DNA of 64,000 bases from positions 6,200,001 through 6,264,000 of the forward strand of contig NZ_AP017313.1 in the NCBI RefSeq assembly GCF_002355435.1, in the 5' to 3' direction. The position numbers and the translations under genes are program-made. Within the stretch, counting starts at the first letter, position 1; the number at the start of each line of letters is the position of its first letter. The notes beneath the pieces are model-generated. The model was not told the origin of the DNA. It searched no databases and saw only the letters and a program-made list of their open reading frames with translations. Source of the DNA: Mucilaginibacter gotjawali (lineage in GTDB: Bacteria; Bacteroidota; Bacteroidia; Sphingobacteriales; Sphingobacteriaceae). Below, piece after piece: positions 41,142-49,836 of the stretch.

Positions 41142-42509
41142 ATGCTACGTGGTCTATTGATTTTTCTTCTTATAATTTCGATACAATGCATGTTTATAAC
41201 GCTGCATGCCCAAACAAAAATAAGCAGCTGTTTATATATAGGTGACAAGGAAAAGTATGTTCTGTCAGAAAAAATCAGATCTGAAGACGGTAAAGTTCAA
41301 ACATTTAACAGCTTATTCATTTGGGATAAGGACAAAGTAATAAGAATAGTTTTTTTGTATGACAGAAAACTTTCCAGGTTATCCACATCAGTTATTAATC
41401 ATTTACAAACTTTCGAAAGCTTTCTACCTACTTTTAAAAGATGCACCTGGTATGAAAACCCAAAATACAAGTCGAAGAGAATTGTAATATTTGGAATAGA
41501 AATTTACGACGAAACTTTTGCCGACGGCCGTGAAAACGATACGAGAGGAGATGAGTTCCGTGCTAAATTGAAAACCTTAATTAATGCCAGGAATAAAAAA
41601 TATAACCCATTAGCAGATAAATTCGGAAGCATATATGTTTCCGATGGCGACCCTGAAGTAATGATTTACAATGAGAAGCGAAAAGTAAAGGAGATTAATA
41701 ATTTTCCTCTGTTAATTAATTCGGCTAAAGGAGATTCTCCATTTATAATAAGTCCGATACATATTGATGTTTACAGGATAGATAAATCCGAAAAAAACAC
41801 CAACAGCATTTCAAAAAAAATTACTGGTTATAGGTTATATTCAACAGTATCCTTTCTTAAACAATCAATAAAATACCCAACAAAAGAAGAAATTAACGAG
41901 TCTTATAAAGGGCCATTAGGAGATGTTATAGAAAATAACGATTTGTTATACTTATACAGAATTAATTTTTCTGTTGATACGGCTTCATTAATGAACGAAT
42001 TATCAGAACTGAGACTATCGGACAAACCATATTTTAATAACATTCGGATTGATGAGCCTAAAGTTTTCCGCTGGGGAAAAATGTCAAAAAAGGATTCTAT
42101 TAATATCAAAGAAGATTCAGTCAGAAAAAAAGTTGATTCTATTAAGTTAAGAGAATCCAGTAGATCGCGATTTTTAAATGGTATTGCTTTTGATTACCAA
42201 TACTGTGCGGAATGCTATGATGCTGAAATACCGAAAAAAACAAGAATAAATAATCACTGTCCATTTAAATTTTCGTTGTACAAAAATCTGTCTGATGACA
42301 ATTGGAGTTACGCTTTTTCTAATAAGTACCGGCATTTTTTTGAGGTCGAAAATCGTCCTCGGGAAATTATGCAGGACATGCATGGGATTAGTTGGTTAAT
42401 GATGTCCCCGGGAATTGGCTTTTGGATGTCTAATGTTGCAAATTACAATAGTCGATACTCAACCAATTTTTACAATCTGTTTTTGAATGGAAAAAAGATA
42501 AGTGAATAA
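41142..42509 (+). CDS. Secreted protein of unknown function (about 455 aa)
   Basis: From the ATG at 41142 the protein has a signal peptide (MLRGLLIFLLIISIQCMFITLHAQ). An in-frame extension upstream runs from the polA remnant and is not credible. The mature part is Lys- and Asn-rich, with 'WYENPKYKSKRIVIFGIEIYDETFADGREND' and 'CAECYDAEIPKKTRINNHCPF', which has a CxxC pair. No recognised domain. The gene is distinctly AT-rich against polA and glgA, and lies in a patch bounded by the polA remnant: probable acquired DNA. Confidence 0.65.
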   Translation: MLRGLLIFLLIISIQCMFITLHAQTKISSCLYIGDKEKYVLSEKIRSEDGKVQTFNSLFIWDKDKVIRIVFLYDRKLSRLSTSVINHLQTFESFLPTFKRCTWYENPKYKSKRIVIFGIEIYDETFADGRENDTRGDEFRAKLKTLINARNKKYNPLADKFGSIYVSDGDPEVMIYNEKRKVKEINNFPLLINSAKGDSPFIISPIHIDVYRIDKSEKNTNSISKKITGYRLYSTVSFLKQSIKYPTKEEINESYKGPLGDVIENNDLLYLYRINFSVDTASLMNELSELRLSDKPYFNNIRIDEPKVFRWGKMSKKDSINIKEDSVRKKVDSIKLRESSRSRFLNGIAFDYQYCAECYDAEIPKKTRINNHCPFKFSLYKNLSDDNWSYAFSNKYRHFFEVENRPREIMQDMHGISWLMMSPGIGFWMSNVANYNSRYSTNFYNLFLNGKKISE

Positions 42510-42626
42510 TTAGTTCTCTTTAGCACAGATGTTAAAACCTGATTGTTTTATAAATCACCCGTAATGCGTAGTCTATTAAAACATTAATTCGCATCAAAGG
42601 AATTATAAAATGCACAAATTTTTATA

Positions 42627-42848
42627 ATGAATAAGTTATATTTGTTACTGACGATGAAATTCTACGAAAAATATCCCCAGCTTAAAGAGAAAGAGTTTTT
42701 GACTCAGATTTTAACAGATACTGTTTTCTCAACAATGTCGTTGGAAGACCAGGAAGTGCCTAAGGAGAGAGTCGAAGAGATCGTATTATCTTTATTGCAT
42801 GAAGAAGAATTAAAGGGGGGCCAATTCTTTTCTGATCAGGTCCATTAA
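42627..42848 (+). CDS. Small helical protein convergent with and overlapping fic
   Basis: 73 residues, or 64 from the second Met (42654, MKFYEKYPQLKEKE). Rich in Glu and Lys, predicted helical. Its 3' end overlaps the 3' end of the minus-strand Fic gene by 39 nt. The size would suit a Fic antitoxin, but it is convergent, not upstream, and has no clean S/T-x-x-x-E-G/N inhibitory motif (TMSLED is the nearest). Function unknown. Confidence 0.55.
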   Translation: MNKLYLLLTMKFYEKYPQLKEKEFLTQILTDTVFSTMSLEDQEVPKERVEEIVLSLLHEEELKGGQFFSDQVH

Positions 42849-43391
42849 TGGGGAGAAATTATGTTTGTCTGCGAGTTTCATCGCGTCAATGTAAATTTTT
42901 CTGTTATTACCTTCACGGTGATATAGTTCAAGCGGCTTATAACCAAATTTTAAGGCAACGAGATTCATCAGTATTCGTCCGGTTCGTCCATTCCCGTTGT
43001 TAAATGGATGAATGCGGATAAATTCGTAATGAGAAAAAGCGAGGCAATCAATGTGGTCATTATACTCTTTTGAGTTGCCGATTTTGAAATTCAGATTATC
43101 TATAAACTGATACATTAATTGAATGATTTGAGTTGGTTCGGGCGGCATTAATTGCCCAACGGTAACAGAAACCGTCCTCCACTTTCCAGCCCATTCATAA
43201 AGCTCTGAAAAAGCCGTACGATGAATTTCGCGAATTAATTGAACTGAGATTTCCGTGTCGCTGTCAAGCGAAAAAACCAAAAGCTCCGCGGTTGCAATTC
43301 CTTTAGCCTCATATTCGTTTATAATAACCTTGTCTGTTAGCCCAAGGTTGTTATCGTCGGGTGAAGGAGTCCAATTTGTATTGTCTTGCAT
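42810..43391 (-). CDS. Fic/DOC family protein
   Basis: 193 residues. Fic motif HPFNNGNGRTGR at 128-139, with catalytic His128 and the GNGRxxR loop. Where AMP-transferring Fic enzymes have Asp/Glu (HPFx[D/E]GNGR), this protein has Asn132, so Mg-ATP handling may differ. 'EWAGKWRTVSVTVG' is the usual flap region. Likely a post-translational modifier, or a toxin. A TAACTTTG box ends 4 nt before its ATG. Confidence 0.87.
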   Translation of the reverse strand: MQDNTNWTPSPDDNNLGLTDKVIINEYEAKGIATAELLVFSLDSDTEISVQLIREIHRTAFSELYEWAGKWRTVSVTVGQLMPPEPTQIIQLMYQFIDNLNFKIGNSKEYNDHIDCLAFSHYEFIRIHPFNNGNGRTGRILMNLVALKFGYKPLELYHREGNNRKIYIDAMKLADKHNFSPLMDLIRKELAPL

Positions 43392-43395
43392 TTAT

Positions 43396-43403
43396 CAAAG
43401 TTA
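43396..43403 (-). promoter_or_regulatory. TAACTTTG -7 box abutting fic start
   Basis: On the minus strand TAACTTTG is followed by ATAA and the ATG at 43391 (4-nt spacing), the leaderless geometry seen at yicC and miaE. Confidence 0.55.
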
Positions 43404-43738
43404 TAATTTTTTGATACTTGAAGCGCGCCCTCTGATATCAAAGATGCTTTCATAGCATTAATATACCTCAATCCCTTTATTTACCCGGAAAGAAAACAAA
43501 TCATTAAAAAAGTTCATCATTTTTATCGCTCGTTGAATTAGTAAATCCTCAAAATTAGACGTAAAAGACCTTCGTTTTGTGCAGATTTAGTAAAAAAAGG
43601 CGGAATAGAATTGCAATCTGTAAATGAATCGGCTTTCAGGATGAACAATTAATAAAAATATTTTTTTTAAAAATTATATCAGCACACATTTGTTTATTTG
43701 ATGGTTTCTTTGCTTAAATTGAGCCAATAATATTACTG
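43404..43738. other. 335-bp gap between divergent fic and glgA
   Basis: AT-rich, with no recognised gene or repeat. TTTCTTTG at 43707-43714 could be a weak -7 box for glgA about 24 nt upstream of its ATG. Confidence 0.4.
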
Positions 43739-45163
43739 ATGAGAGTTTTTCACCTGAGTGCCGAATGTTATCCTGTCGCCAAGGTTGGCGGTCTTGCCGA
43801 TGTGGTGGGTGCTTTGCCCAAATACCAAAACCTGCTGGGTTTAAAGGCGGCTGTTGTTATGCCGTATTATAACCGCAAGTTTGTGCAGGAAAATCACTTC
43901 GATACCGTTTTCCAGGCCTCAACCCTGCTGGGGACCCGCCGTTTGTATTTTGAGATCCTGAAAGAAAGAACCGATAAACTGGGTTTTGAATTGTACCTGG
44001 TAAGGATCCCCGGTTTAATTGACCGTGAAGAAGTTTACCAATACCCCGATGAAACGGAACAATTTATCGCCTTCCAGATCGCATTTCTCGACTGGATCAG
44101 CTATTCGCAGCAAACGCCCGACCTGATCCATTGCCATGATCATCACTCGGGTCTGGTGCCATTTTTATTGCAGCATTCAAAGCTATATACCCGCCTGGCA
44201 AATGTGCCAACCATACTTACCATACACAACGGGCAATACCACGGCGCGTTCGGGTGGGATAAGCTATCGTACCTGCCTGAAATTGACGTAACTAAAACAG
44301 GTTTGCTGGATTGGGGCGGATCCATCAACCCGCTGGCTTCAGCAGTAAAATGCTGCTGGCGTTTTACCACTGTATCGCCAAGTTATTTGCAGGAGCTTTC
44401 GATCAGCTCCAACGGCCTGGAATATTTGTTTTACCTGGAGCGTGCGAAGGGATCGGGCATTATTAATGGGATTGATACAGAGATATGGGACCCAAATAAC
44501 GACCCGATGATCCCGCATAAGTTCTCGATAAAACAAATTGCCAAAGGGAAACAGGCCGATAAACAAGCCCTTTGCGAAAGGTTTGGTTTTACGCCTGAAA
44601 AACCGCTTGTATCTTTCATTGGCAGGCTTGTTCTTGAAAAAGGCGCCGACATTTTGCCGGCTGCGCTTGAAAGAAGTTTTAATGAGCATCCCGGGAAGTT
44701 TGATATGCTGATTTTAGGAGCGGGCGAAAAAGGTGTTGAAAACGGCCTGTTGCATTTAAAGAAGGTTTACCCCGAACAGTGCAATGTTTTTATTGGTTAC
44801 GATGAAGCGCTGGCGCACCTGATCTATGCCGGGTCAGACTTTTTGCTTATGCCATCCCGGGTTGAGCCTTGCGGGCTTAACCAACTGTATGCCCTGCGCT
44901 ACGGAACTTTACCCATGGTGAGGAGCACTGGCGGTTTGAAAGACACGGTTGTCGATTTTGGCGATGAGGGCGGCTATGGTATCAGGTATAATAATGCCAG
45001 CATTGATGACATTTGCGATGCAATAAGCCGGGCCCTGACGCTCTTCGAAAACACTAAACACGTGCAACATTTGCGAAAGATAATGATGGCGCTCGATTTC
45101 TCGTGGGATCGGTCGGCCAAAGAGTATATAAACCTTTATGAAAGCTTAAATCCAATAATATGA
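43739..45163 (+). CDS. glgA: Glycogen synthase (GT5)
   Basis: 474 residues. Elongates glycogen with ADP-glucose. The N-terminal K-V-G-G-L (Lys15 binding the pyrophosphate) in YPVAKVGGLADVVGALPK, 'HDHHSGLVPF', 'GRLVLEKGADIL' and 'SRVEPCGLNQLYALRYGTLP' are GlgA signatures. The TGA stop overlaps the glgC ATG (ATGA), so glgA-glgC is translationally coupled. Confidence 0.95.
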   Translation: MRVFHLSAECYPVAKVGGLADVVGALPKYQNLLGLKAAVVMPYYNRKFVQENHFDTVFQASTLLGTRRLYFEILKERTDKLGFELYLVRIPGLIDREEVYQYPDETEQFIAFQIAFLDWISYSQQTPDLIHCHDHHSGLVPFLLQHSKLYTRLANVPTILTIHNGQYHGAFGWDKLSYLPEIDVTKTGLLDWGGSINPLASAVKCCWRFTTVSPSYLQELSISSNGLEYLFYLERAKGSGIINGIDTEIWDPNNDPMIPHKFSIKQIAKGKQADKQALCERFGFTPEKPLVSFIGRLVLEKGADILPAALERSFNEHPGKFDMLILGAGEKGVENGLLHLKKVYPEQCNVFIGYDEALAHLIYAGSDFLLMPSRVEPCGLNQLYALRYGTLPMVRSTGGLKDTVVDFGDEGGYGIRYNNASIDDICDAISRALTLFENTKHVQHLRKIMMALDFSWDRSAKEYINLYESLNPII

Positions 45164-46422
45164 CCTCAAAAGTAATTTGTATTGTACTTGGCGGTGGCCA
45201 GGGAAGTCGGTTATCGCCGTTAACCGCAACACGTTCAAAACCAGCTGTTCCTATTGCAGGTAAATACAGGCTGGTGGATATCCCTATTTCAAATTGCCTT
45301 AATTCGGGTATTCACCGGATTTATGTACTGACGCAGTTTAATTCGGCATCGTTAAATAAGCACATCAAAAACACTTACCATTTCAGTAGTTTCAGCGAGG
45401 CCTTTGTTGACATCCTGGCTGCCGAGCAGACCCCGTCAAGCGTGGCGTGGTTCCAGGGAACTGCCGACGCGGTGAGGCAGAGTTTACATCACCTTGCAGT
45501 ACATGACTTTGAATATGTACTCATCCTTTCAGGCGATCAGTTGTACCAGATGGATTTTGAGGCAATGATTGCGGAGCATATTGAAAAAAATGCAGAGATC
45601 TCTATCGCCACCATCCCGGTTCACGCAAACGATGTGCCCGGATTTGGCATATTAAAAACGGATGAAAATAGCATGGTTTCGGCATTCGTTGAAAAGCCGA
45701 AAACCAATTTTGAAAGCTGGGCATCGGAAGTTAGCCCGCAAATGGCCGCAGAGGGCAGGGTTTACCTTGCATCGATGGGGATTTACCTGTTTAACCGCAA
45801 GCTTTTGTATGACCTTTTGCAGGGGAATGAGCGCACGGATTTTGGCAAGGAAATTATACCCCAGTCCATCACAGAACACCGCGTATTAAGTTACCAGTAC
45901 GAAGGTTACTGGACAGACATTGGTACCATCCCATCATTTTTCGATGCAAACCTTGGCCTTACAGATGATATCCCGCAATTTAATTTGTTTGACAAACACC
46001 CGATATACACCCGCGCACGTATGTTGCCGCCGTCAAAAATGTCGGGGACGCATGTGGATAAAGTAATCATCGCTGATGGGTGTATCATTAATGCCAGCCA
46101 CATTACCCGCTCCGTTATAGGTGTTCGTACGCGTCTCGGGTTCGAAACCGTTATTGAAAACTGTTATGTGATGGGTAGCGACAATTATCAAACGCTTGAA
46201 CAGATCCAGGAGTCGCATTTAAGCCAGACACCCTTAATGGGCGTTGGCGACCGGTGCCATATCAAAAACGCTATTATCGACAAAAACACCTATATAGGCG
46301 ATGACGTTCAAATAAATTGCGGCGAAAAGCTGGAGAACGGCGATTACGGGCCTTATGTAGTTCAGGATGGTATCGTGATCGTTAAGAAAAGAGCCGTTAT
46401 ACCAAACGGAACGGTAATATAA
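45160..46422 (+). CDS. glgC: Glucose-1-phosphate adenylyltransferase
   Basis: 420 residues. Makes ADP-glucose from ATP and glucose 1-phosphate. N-terminal 'GGGQGSRLSPLTATRSKPAVPI', 'WFQGTADAVRQ' and 'YWTDIGTIPSFFDANL' are characteristic, followed by a left-handed beta-helix domain. Coupled to glgA by a 4-nt overlap. The stop is followed at once by a GTTGGCAG word repeat. The C-terminal part is typical, so allosteric control is expected, but the effector is not predictable from sequence. Confidence 0.95.
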   Translation: MTSKVICIVLGGGQGSRLSPLTATRSKPAVPIAGKYRLVDIPISNCLNSGIHRIYVLTQFNSASLNKHIKNTYHFSSFSEAFVDILAAEQTPSSVAWFQGTADAVRQSLHHLAVHDFEYVLILSGDQLYQMDFEAMIAEHIEKNAEISIATIPVHANDVPGFGILKTDENSMVSAFVEKPKTNFESWASEVSPQMAAEGRVYLASMGIYLFNRKLLYDLLQGNERTDFGKEIIPQSITEHRVLSYQYEGYWTDIGTIPSFFDANLGLTDDIPQFNLFDKHPIYTRARMLPPSKMSGTHVDKVIIADGCIINASHITRSVIGVRTRLGFETVIENCYVMGSDNYQTLEQIQESHLSQTPLMGVGDRCHIKNAIIDKNTYIGDDVQINCGEKLENGDYGPYVVQDGIVIVKKRAVIPNGTVI

Positions 46423-46490
46423 GTTGCAGTTGGCAGTTTACAGTGGGCAGTTTTTATGGAAACTGCTAACGGTGAACTGCCAACTTCTGC
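46420..46490. repeat. Inverted GTTGGCAGTTT word repeat between convergent genes
   Basis: Left arm 46424-46453 and right arm 46459-46484 pair imperfectly. The left arm starts inside the glgC stop; the right arm encodes the last residues (KLAVHR) and stop of the minus-strand gene. Same word as 5086-5572 and 37280-37389. Confidence 0.7.
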
Positions 46491-47641
46491 TTCAACTGGT
46501 TCAGCTTAAACCGGATCACTTCTATCGATTCCTTTTGCCGGGAGATAATAACATACAAATAACCATTCCACACCATTGTATGCGGATAGCCATATTGCCC
46601 GCCTTTCCATAAACCAGCCTGTTTTAATTGATAAGGTTCGTCAGCAATGATATATTGTTTGTCAAAATACCGACCATCGTCGCTTAAAGCCAAAACCAGC
46701 GGGGTTCTGTCGTAATGATGCAGGGTATCAGGGATACCAACATAATAAAACCGGTTATCGGGCAAGCGCCCGAAATGAAACTTACTGTCGTTATCGGTAA
46801 ATGGTGTTTCAACCGGTTTTGACCAGCTGGCGCCATTATCACGGCTCCCGGTAAGCCAAAGGCGGCCTTTCCAGCCTTTACCGGTTACCCGTAACAGCAT
46901 GTGCAGCACCTCATCTCCCGTCTGAAAAAAGGAACCTTCGCATAACGGAGGTAGTCCCCACTTTTTTGCCGGGTCGTAAAACGCGGCTGAATTATCCTGT
47001 GTATAAAAACCCGGTGGGTAAAAGCTGGTCATTTTCCATCCTGATAGTCCTCCCGGGTCATCTGTATACGGAAAACTAAAGTTACCGCTGATGATGAGCC
47101 TGCCGCTTTTAATTGCTTCAGGTCCGTGGTTGGGAATTACTGGAAGATGCATGTCGAGCGGAGCGCTCCAGTGCTCACCATCGGTAGTGTATTTGGCCCA
47201 TAAACGGGTGTTGGTACGGTGTTGCTCATATTCGCCATAATAAGCAACCAGCGTATCTTTATGCTGGTAAAAACCAGCAGCAGTAAGAACATTTAAAGTA
47301 TCTGCCGGCCCCTTTGACGGTTCTGCTAAAACATGTGCCTGCGACCAATGCTTAAAATCCGCAGACACCGAATACACTACCCGCTGGCCCGGCGAGTCTT
47401 CTCCGATTAAACCGTTTGACCATACTGCTATTAACTTTCCTTTAAAATGAGTTATGGACGGATGATGATTATACCACCAGTTTACCTGCGGCGTGTAGAT
47501 CATGGCCCGTGCAATTTTTAAATGCAGCAGGCCATTTTCATTTTTATAATTATTACGGATGGCAATTTCCTGGCCATTTGCATGATTACAAAGGGTAATG
47601 ATCAAAAAAAATGATAGTACAAGGTATAAATAGATCCTCAT
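46466..47641 (-). CDS. Secreted sialidase-like (BNR/Asp-box) protein
   Basis: 391 residues with a signal peptide (about 1-23). Six-bladed propeller features: Asp-box-like SRDNGASWSK and TTDGEHWSAP, and 'HHPSITHFKGKLIAVWSNG'. Such proteins are annotated as exo-alpha-sialidases, but an arginine triad cannot be confirmed by eye, so the substrate may be another sugar. Probably co-expressed with the GH27/36-like gene 181 bp upstream. Own promoter candidate: TACTTTTG ending 4 nt before the ATG. Confidence 0.75.
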   Translation of the reverse strand: MRIYLYLVLSFFLIITLCNHANGQEIAIRNNYKNENGLLHLKIARAMIYTPQVNWWYNHHPSITHFKGKLIAVWSNGLIGEDSPGQRVVYSVSADFKHWSQAHVLAEPSKGPADTLNVLTAAGFYQHKDTLVAYYGEYEQHRTNTRLWAKYTTDGEHWSAPLDMHLPVIPNHGPEAIKSGRLIISGNFSFPYTDDPGGLSGWKMTSFYPPGFYTQDNSAAFYDPAKKWGLPPLCEGSFFQTGDEVLHMLLRVTGKGWKGRLWLTGSRDNGASWSKPVETPFTDNDSKFHFGRLPDNRFYYVGIPDTLHHYDRTPLVLALSDDGRYFDKQYIIADEPYQLKQAGLWKGGQYGYPHTMVWNGYLYVIISRQKESIEVIRFKLNQLKQKLAVHR

Positions 47642-47645
47642 GCTG

Positions 47646-47653
47646 CAAAAGTA
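47646..47653 (-). promoter_or_regulatory. TACTTTTG -7 box abutting the sialidase-like gene
   Basis: On the minus strand TACTTTTG is followed by CAGC and the ATG at 47641 (4 nt). Confidence 0.55.
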
Positions 47654-47822
47654 GCGATTTTAAAAGCTACCCTCTCCAAAGCATCTGTGGTTAGTAATTA
47701 TTTTGATAGCAGGTTATCCGGAAAATTTCAATAAGATCGTCTCCAAATATCCCGGGAAAGATAATATGCTGAGTTTTCTCATGTCTGTTTGACTTTACCA
47801 ATTCCACCAACCAGCAAACCCT

Positions 47823-49487
47823 TCACCCCCAATTAAAATCTACTTCCCGACCATTTAATTTCCATTTGGCTGCCAGCGAATTATCCAGCCAGTCTAATGG
47901 CTCACCAATGGGTTGAACTTTGGCCGCATTGGCAAAACTTTGTTTGATCAGTGCCTTTTGTTCTGCGCCCAAAGCGGCTGGCTCTGCCGAAATAAATAAT
48001 GGCGCGCTGCTTTCTGCCAGTAATTGCATCCACTGTTTGTTCTTATCCCAGGGCACCTGGTTGGTTAGCCCTACGCAGTCGCCATCAGCAGCATAAAAAA
48101 TATTGTGCTGGTGCATCCTTGCACCCACTGTATTTACGCCCATTTTACGGGTGCGGCCCCATTCTTTGCCGCTCGTATCATCCCCTATCCGGTTCAATTC
48201 AAAAACTCCGGCTGATAAATGACTCACCGTATTGCAACCGATCACATACATATCACCCGCGGCCTCACGAATAGTATGATATAAATGGTTGATGATCTCG
48301 GCGTTAGTTTTGCTTTTATCATAAAAACTCCAGCCCGGTTGTGTCATGCTATCGGTCATTTCTACTCCCCAACGACCGAAAATATCATAAGTGGTGTAGT
48401 CGTGCTTTACCAGTTCAAAGCCCCACTGCCGGTAAACCGACAAATTATATTTGATGCGTTCAATGTTCTCGGGAATAGTTGGATCAAGAACTGGGTTTTT
48501 AGGATCATCGCGGCCTGTTATTTTAGGGGCAAGCAGCGTACGGCTATCGTTGTATTTTGCACATAGCGGCCGCGTCCATAAACCGGGGCGCATACCCAGT
48601 TTTACAATATCGTCCGCCATTACATGCATGTCCTTAAATTTATCATTGGGCCTCGAAAAATCATCCGCCCAACCACCGTCGCCTGGCAAATATGGCGAGT
48701 AAACGGCCCAGCCCGCATCAATTACCGAAAATGGCCGGTTGTTGGTATCAGTTACCAGTTCGGCCATTAACGCCGTAGTTTCTTTGATGAGCGATGAAGA
48801 GTTATTACCATAAGCATAATACCAGTCGTTAATTCCATAAACAGGTTGTTTTGGTAAACGCTGCTTTTCGCACATCAGTTTGCAAAACCTTCGGGCGGTT
48901 GCAAACGGATTTTCTGCCGGCATGCTCTCTGTGCTAATAATATCGCCCGCATGGAGTTTGCGCGAACCTAATTCAACACCGGCCCCACCCGAATGGGTAT
49001 CCATCGTTAGTTCAAGGCTGCCGGGGTTCACTGCCCACCAGCAAAACGCGCTACATCCGGTTTTTACACCAAAACAGGCGGTTTGCCTTTCATCATGTAA
49101 CAAAATATACCATGCGTTCTTTTTTGTTCCGCCGGATGTTTTCCATCCGGCATCGCCGTAGGTTCTTTCCCAGCTATCGCCAAAAGTTTTAATGCCCGGT
49201 TTAACATCATATTCCCATTTCATCCGGATACAGGCTAACTGTTTACCGGGAGATTGCAGGTAAACACCCAGCGCATTCCCGTTTTTTACGAGGCTAACTT
49301 CTATATCGTTTAAAGTGAATAATGCAGACCCTGCTTTTTTCATGCGAAACCACCCGGCTCCGGTATCGGCCCAAACCTCATCGGGTGCGTGCAATAGCGG
49401 CCCTTCGGCTACTCCATAGGTTATTCTGCTGAACAATAATGCCGCCGTGGTAGTGGCGGATAGTTTTACAAAGTTCCGTCGGTTCAT
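47823..49487 (-). CDS. Clan GH-D alpha-galactosidase-like glycosidase (GH27/36)
   Basis: About 554 residues from the ATG at 49487, which starts a twin-arginine-type signal (MNRRNFVKLSATTTAALLF); the longer frame from 49538 hides it. TIM-barrel motifs: 'INDWYYAYGNNSS', 'FSVIDAGW', 'GLWTRPL', nucleophile Asp363 in 'ELVKHDYTTYD' and the likely acid/base Asp436 or Asp437 in RIGDDTSGKEW. An N-terminal beta domain precedes it. Exported, probably by Tat. Substrate not certain (alpha-galactoside or related). Confidence 0.82.
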   Translation of the reverse strand: MNRRNFVKLSATTTAALLFSRITYGVAEGPLLHAPDEVWADTGAGWFRMKKAGSALFTLNDIEVSLVKNGNALGVYLQSPGKQLACIRMKWEYDVKPGIKTFGDSWERTYGDAGWKTSGGTKKNAWYILLHDERQTACFGVKTGCSAFCWWAVNPGSLELTMDTHSGGAGVELGSRKLHAGDIISTESMPAENPFATARRFCKLMCEKQRLPKQPVYGINDWYYAYGNNSSSLIKETTALMAELVTDTNNRPFSVIDAGWAVYSPYLPGDGGWADDFSRPNDKFKDMHVMADDIVKLGMRPGLWTRPLCAKYNDSRTLLAPKITGRDDPKNPVLDPTIPENIERIKYNLSVYRQWGFELVKHDYTTYDIFGRWGVEMTDSMTQPGWSFYDKSKTNAEIINHLYHTIREAAGDMYVIGCNTVSHLSAGVFELNRIGDDTSGKEWGRTRKMGVNTVGARMHQHNIFYAADGDCVGLTNQVPWDKNKQWMQLLAESSAPLFISAEPAALGAEQKALIKQSFANAAKVQPIGEPLDWLDNSLAAKWKLNGREVDFNWG

Positions 49488-49653
49488 AAAATCAAAGTTT
49501 ATAAATGCAGCTGCCAATTTGCCACCTGCACTAACCAATAAAAATAGGTTTTAAAACTTTAATTTCAACGCGGTTTAATAAATAAGCAATAAATTAAAAA
49601 CAGGGACAAACTCCGGCGGGGCGGTATCAATTTATGGCTAAATAACATAAAAC

Positions 49654-49836
49654 TTAACCTAATACCAGCCTTTTTCGCCGGCATTTCATGCACTTGTATC
49701 TTTTCAGCGGAAGCCAAAAAAGCAGCGTTTTTACAAGGACTCCCCGATGGATACGCTCAAGGTCGGCTCGATTTCCTTTGCCGCAAGGGCATAATTGATC
49801 CAAAACTGCGGTTGGCCTGGCCGGATTGTTTATCAT
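49654..49836 (-). CDS. Small zinc-ribbon-like protein (60 aa)
   Basis: CPC at residues 16-18 and CMKC at 49-52 make a four-Cys ribbon candidate, with a basic segment KRYKCMKCRRKRL. I recall similar short Bacteroidota proteins with Lys-Tyr-x-Cys-x-x-Cys but cannot name a family. It lies alone in a 668-bp gap. Could be a chance frame, but the paired Cys pattern argues for a real gene. Confidence 0.5.
   Translation of the reverse strand: MINNPARPTAVLDQLCPCGKGNRADLERIHRGVLVKTLLFWLPLKRYKCMKCRRKRLVLG

Noticed and set aside
42627..42848. Small gene as a confirmed Fic antitoxin
   Set aside because: It is convergent with fic and lacks a clear S/T-x-x-x-E-G/N inhibitory motif; kept only as an unknown gene.
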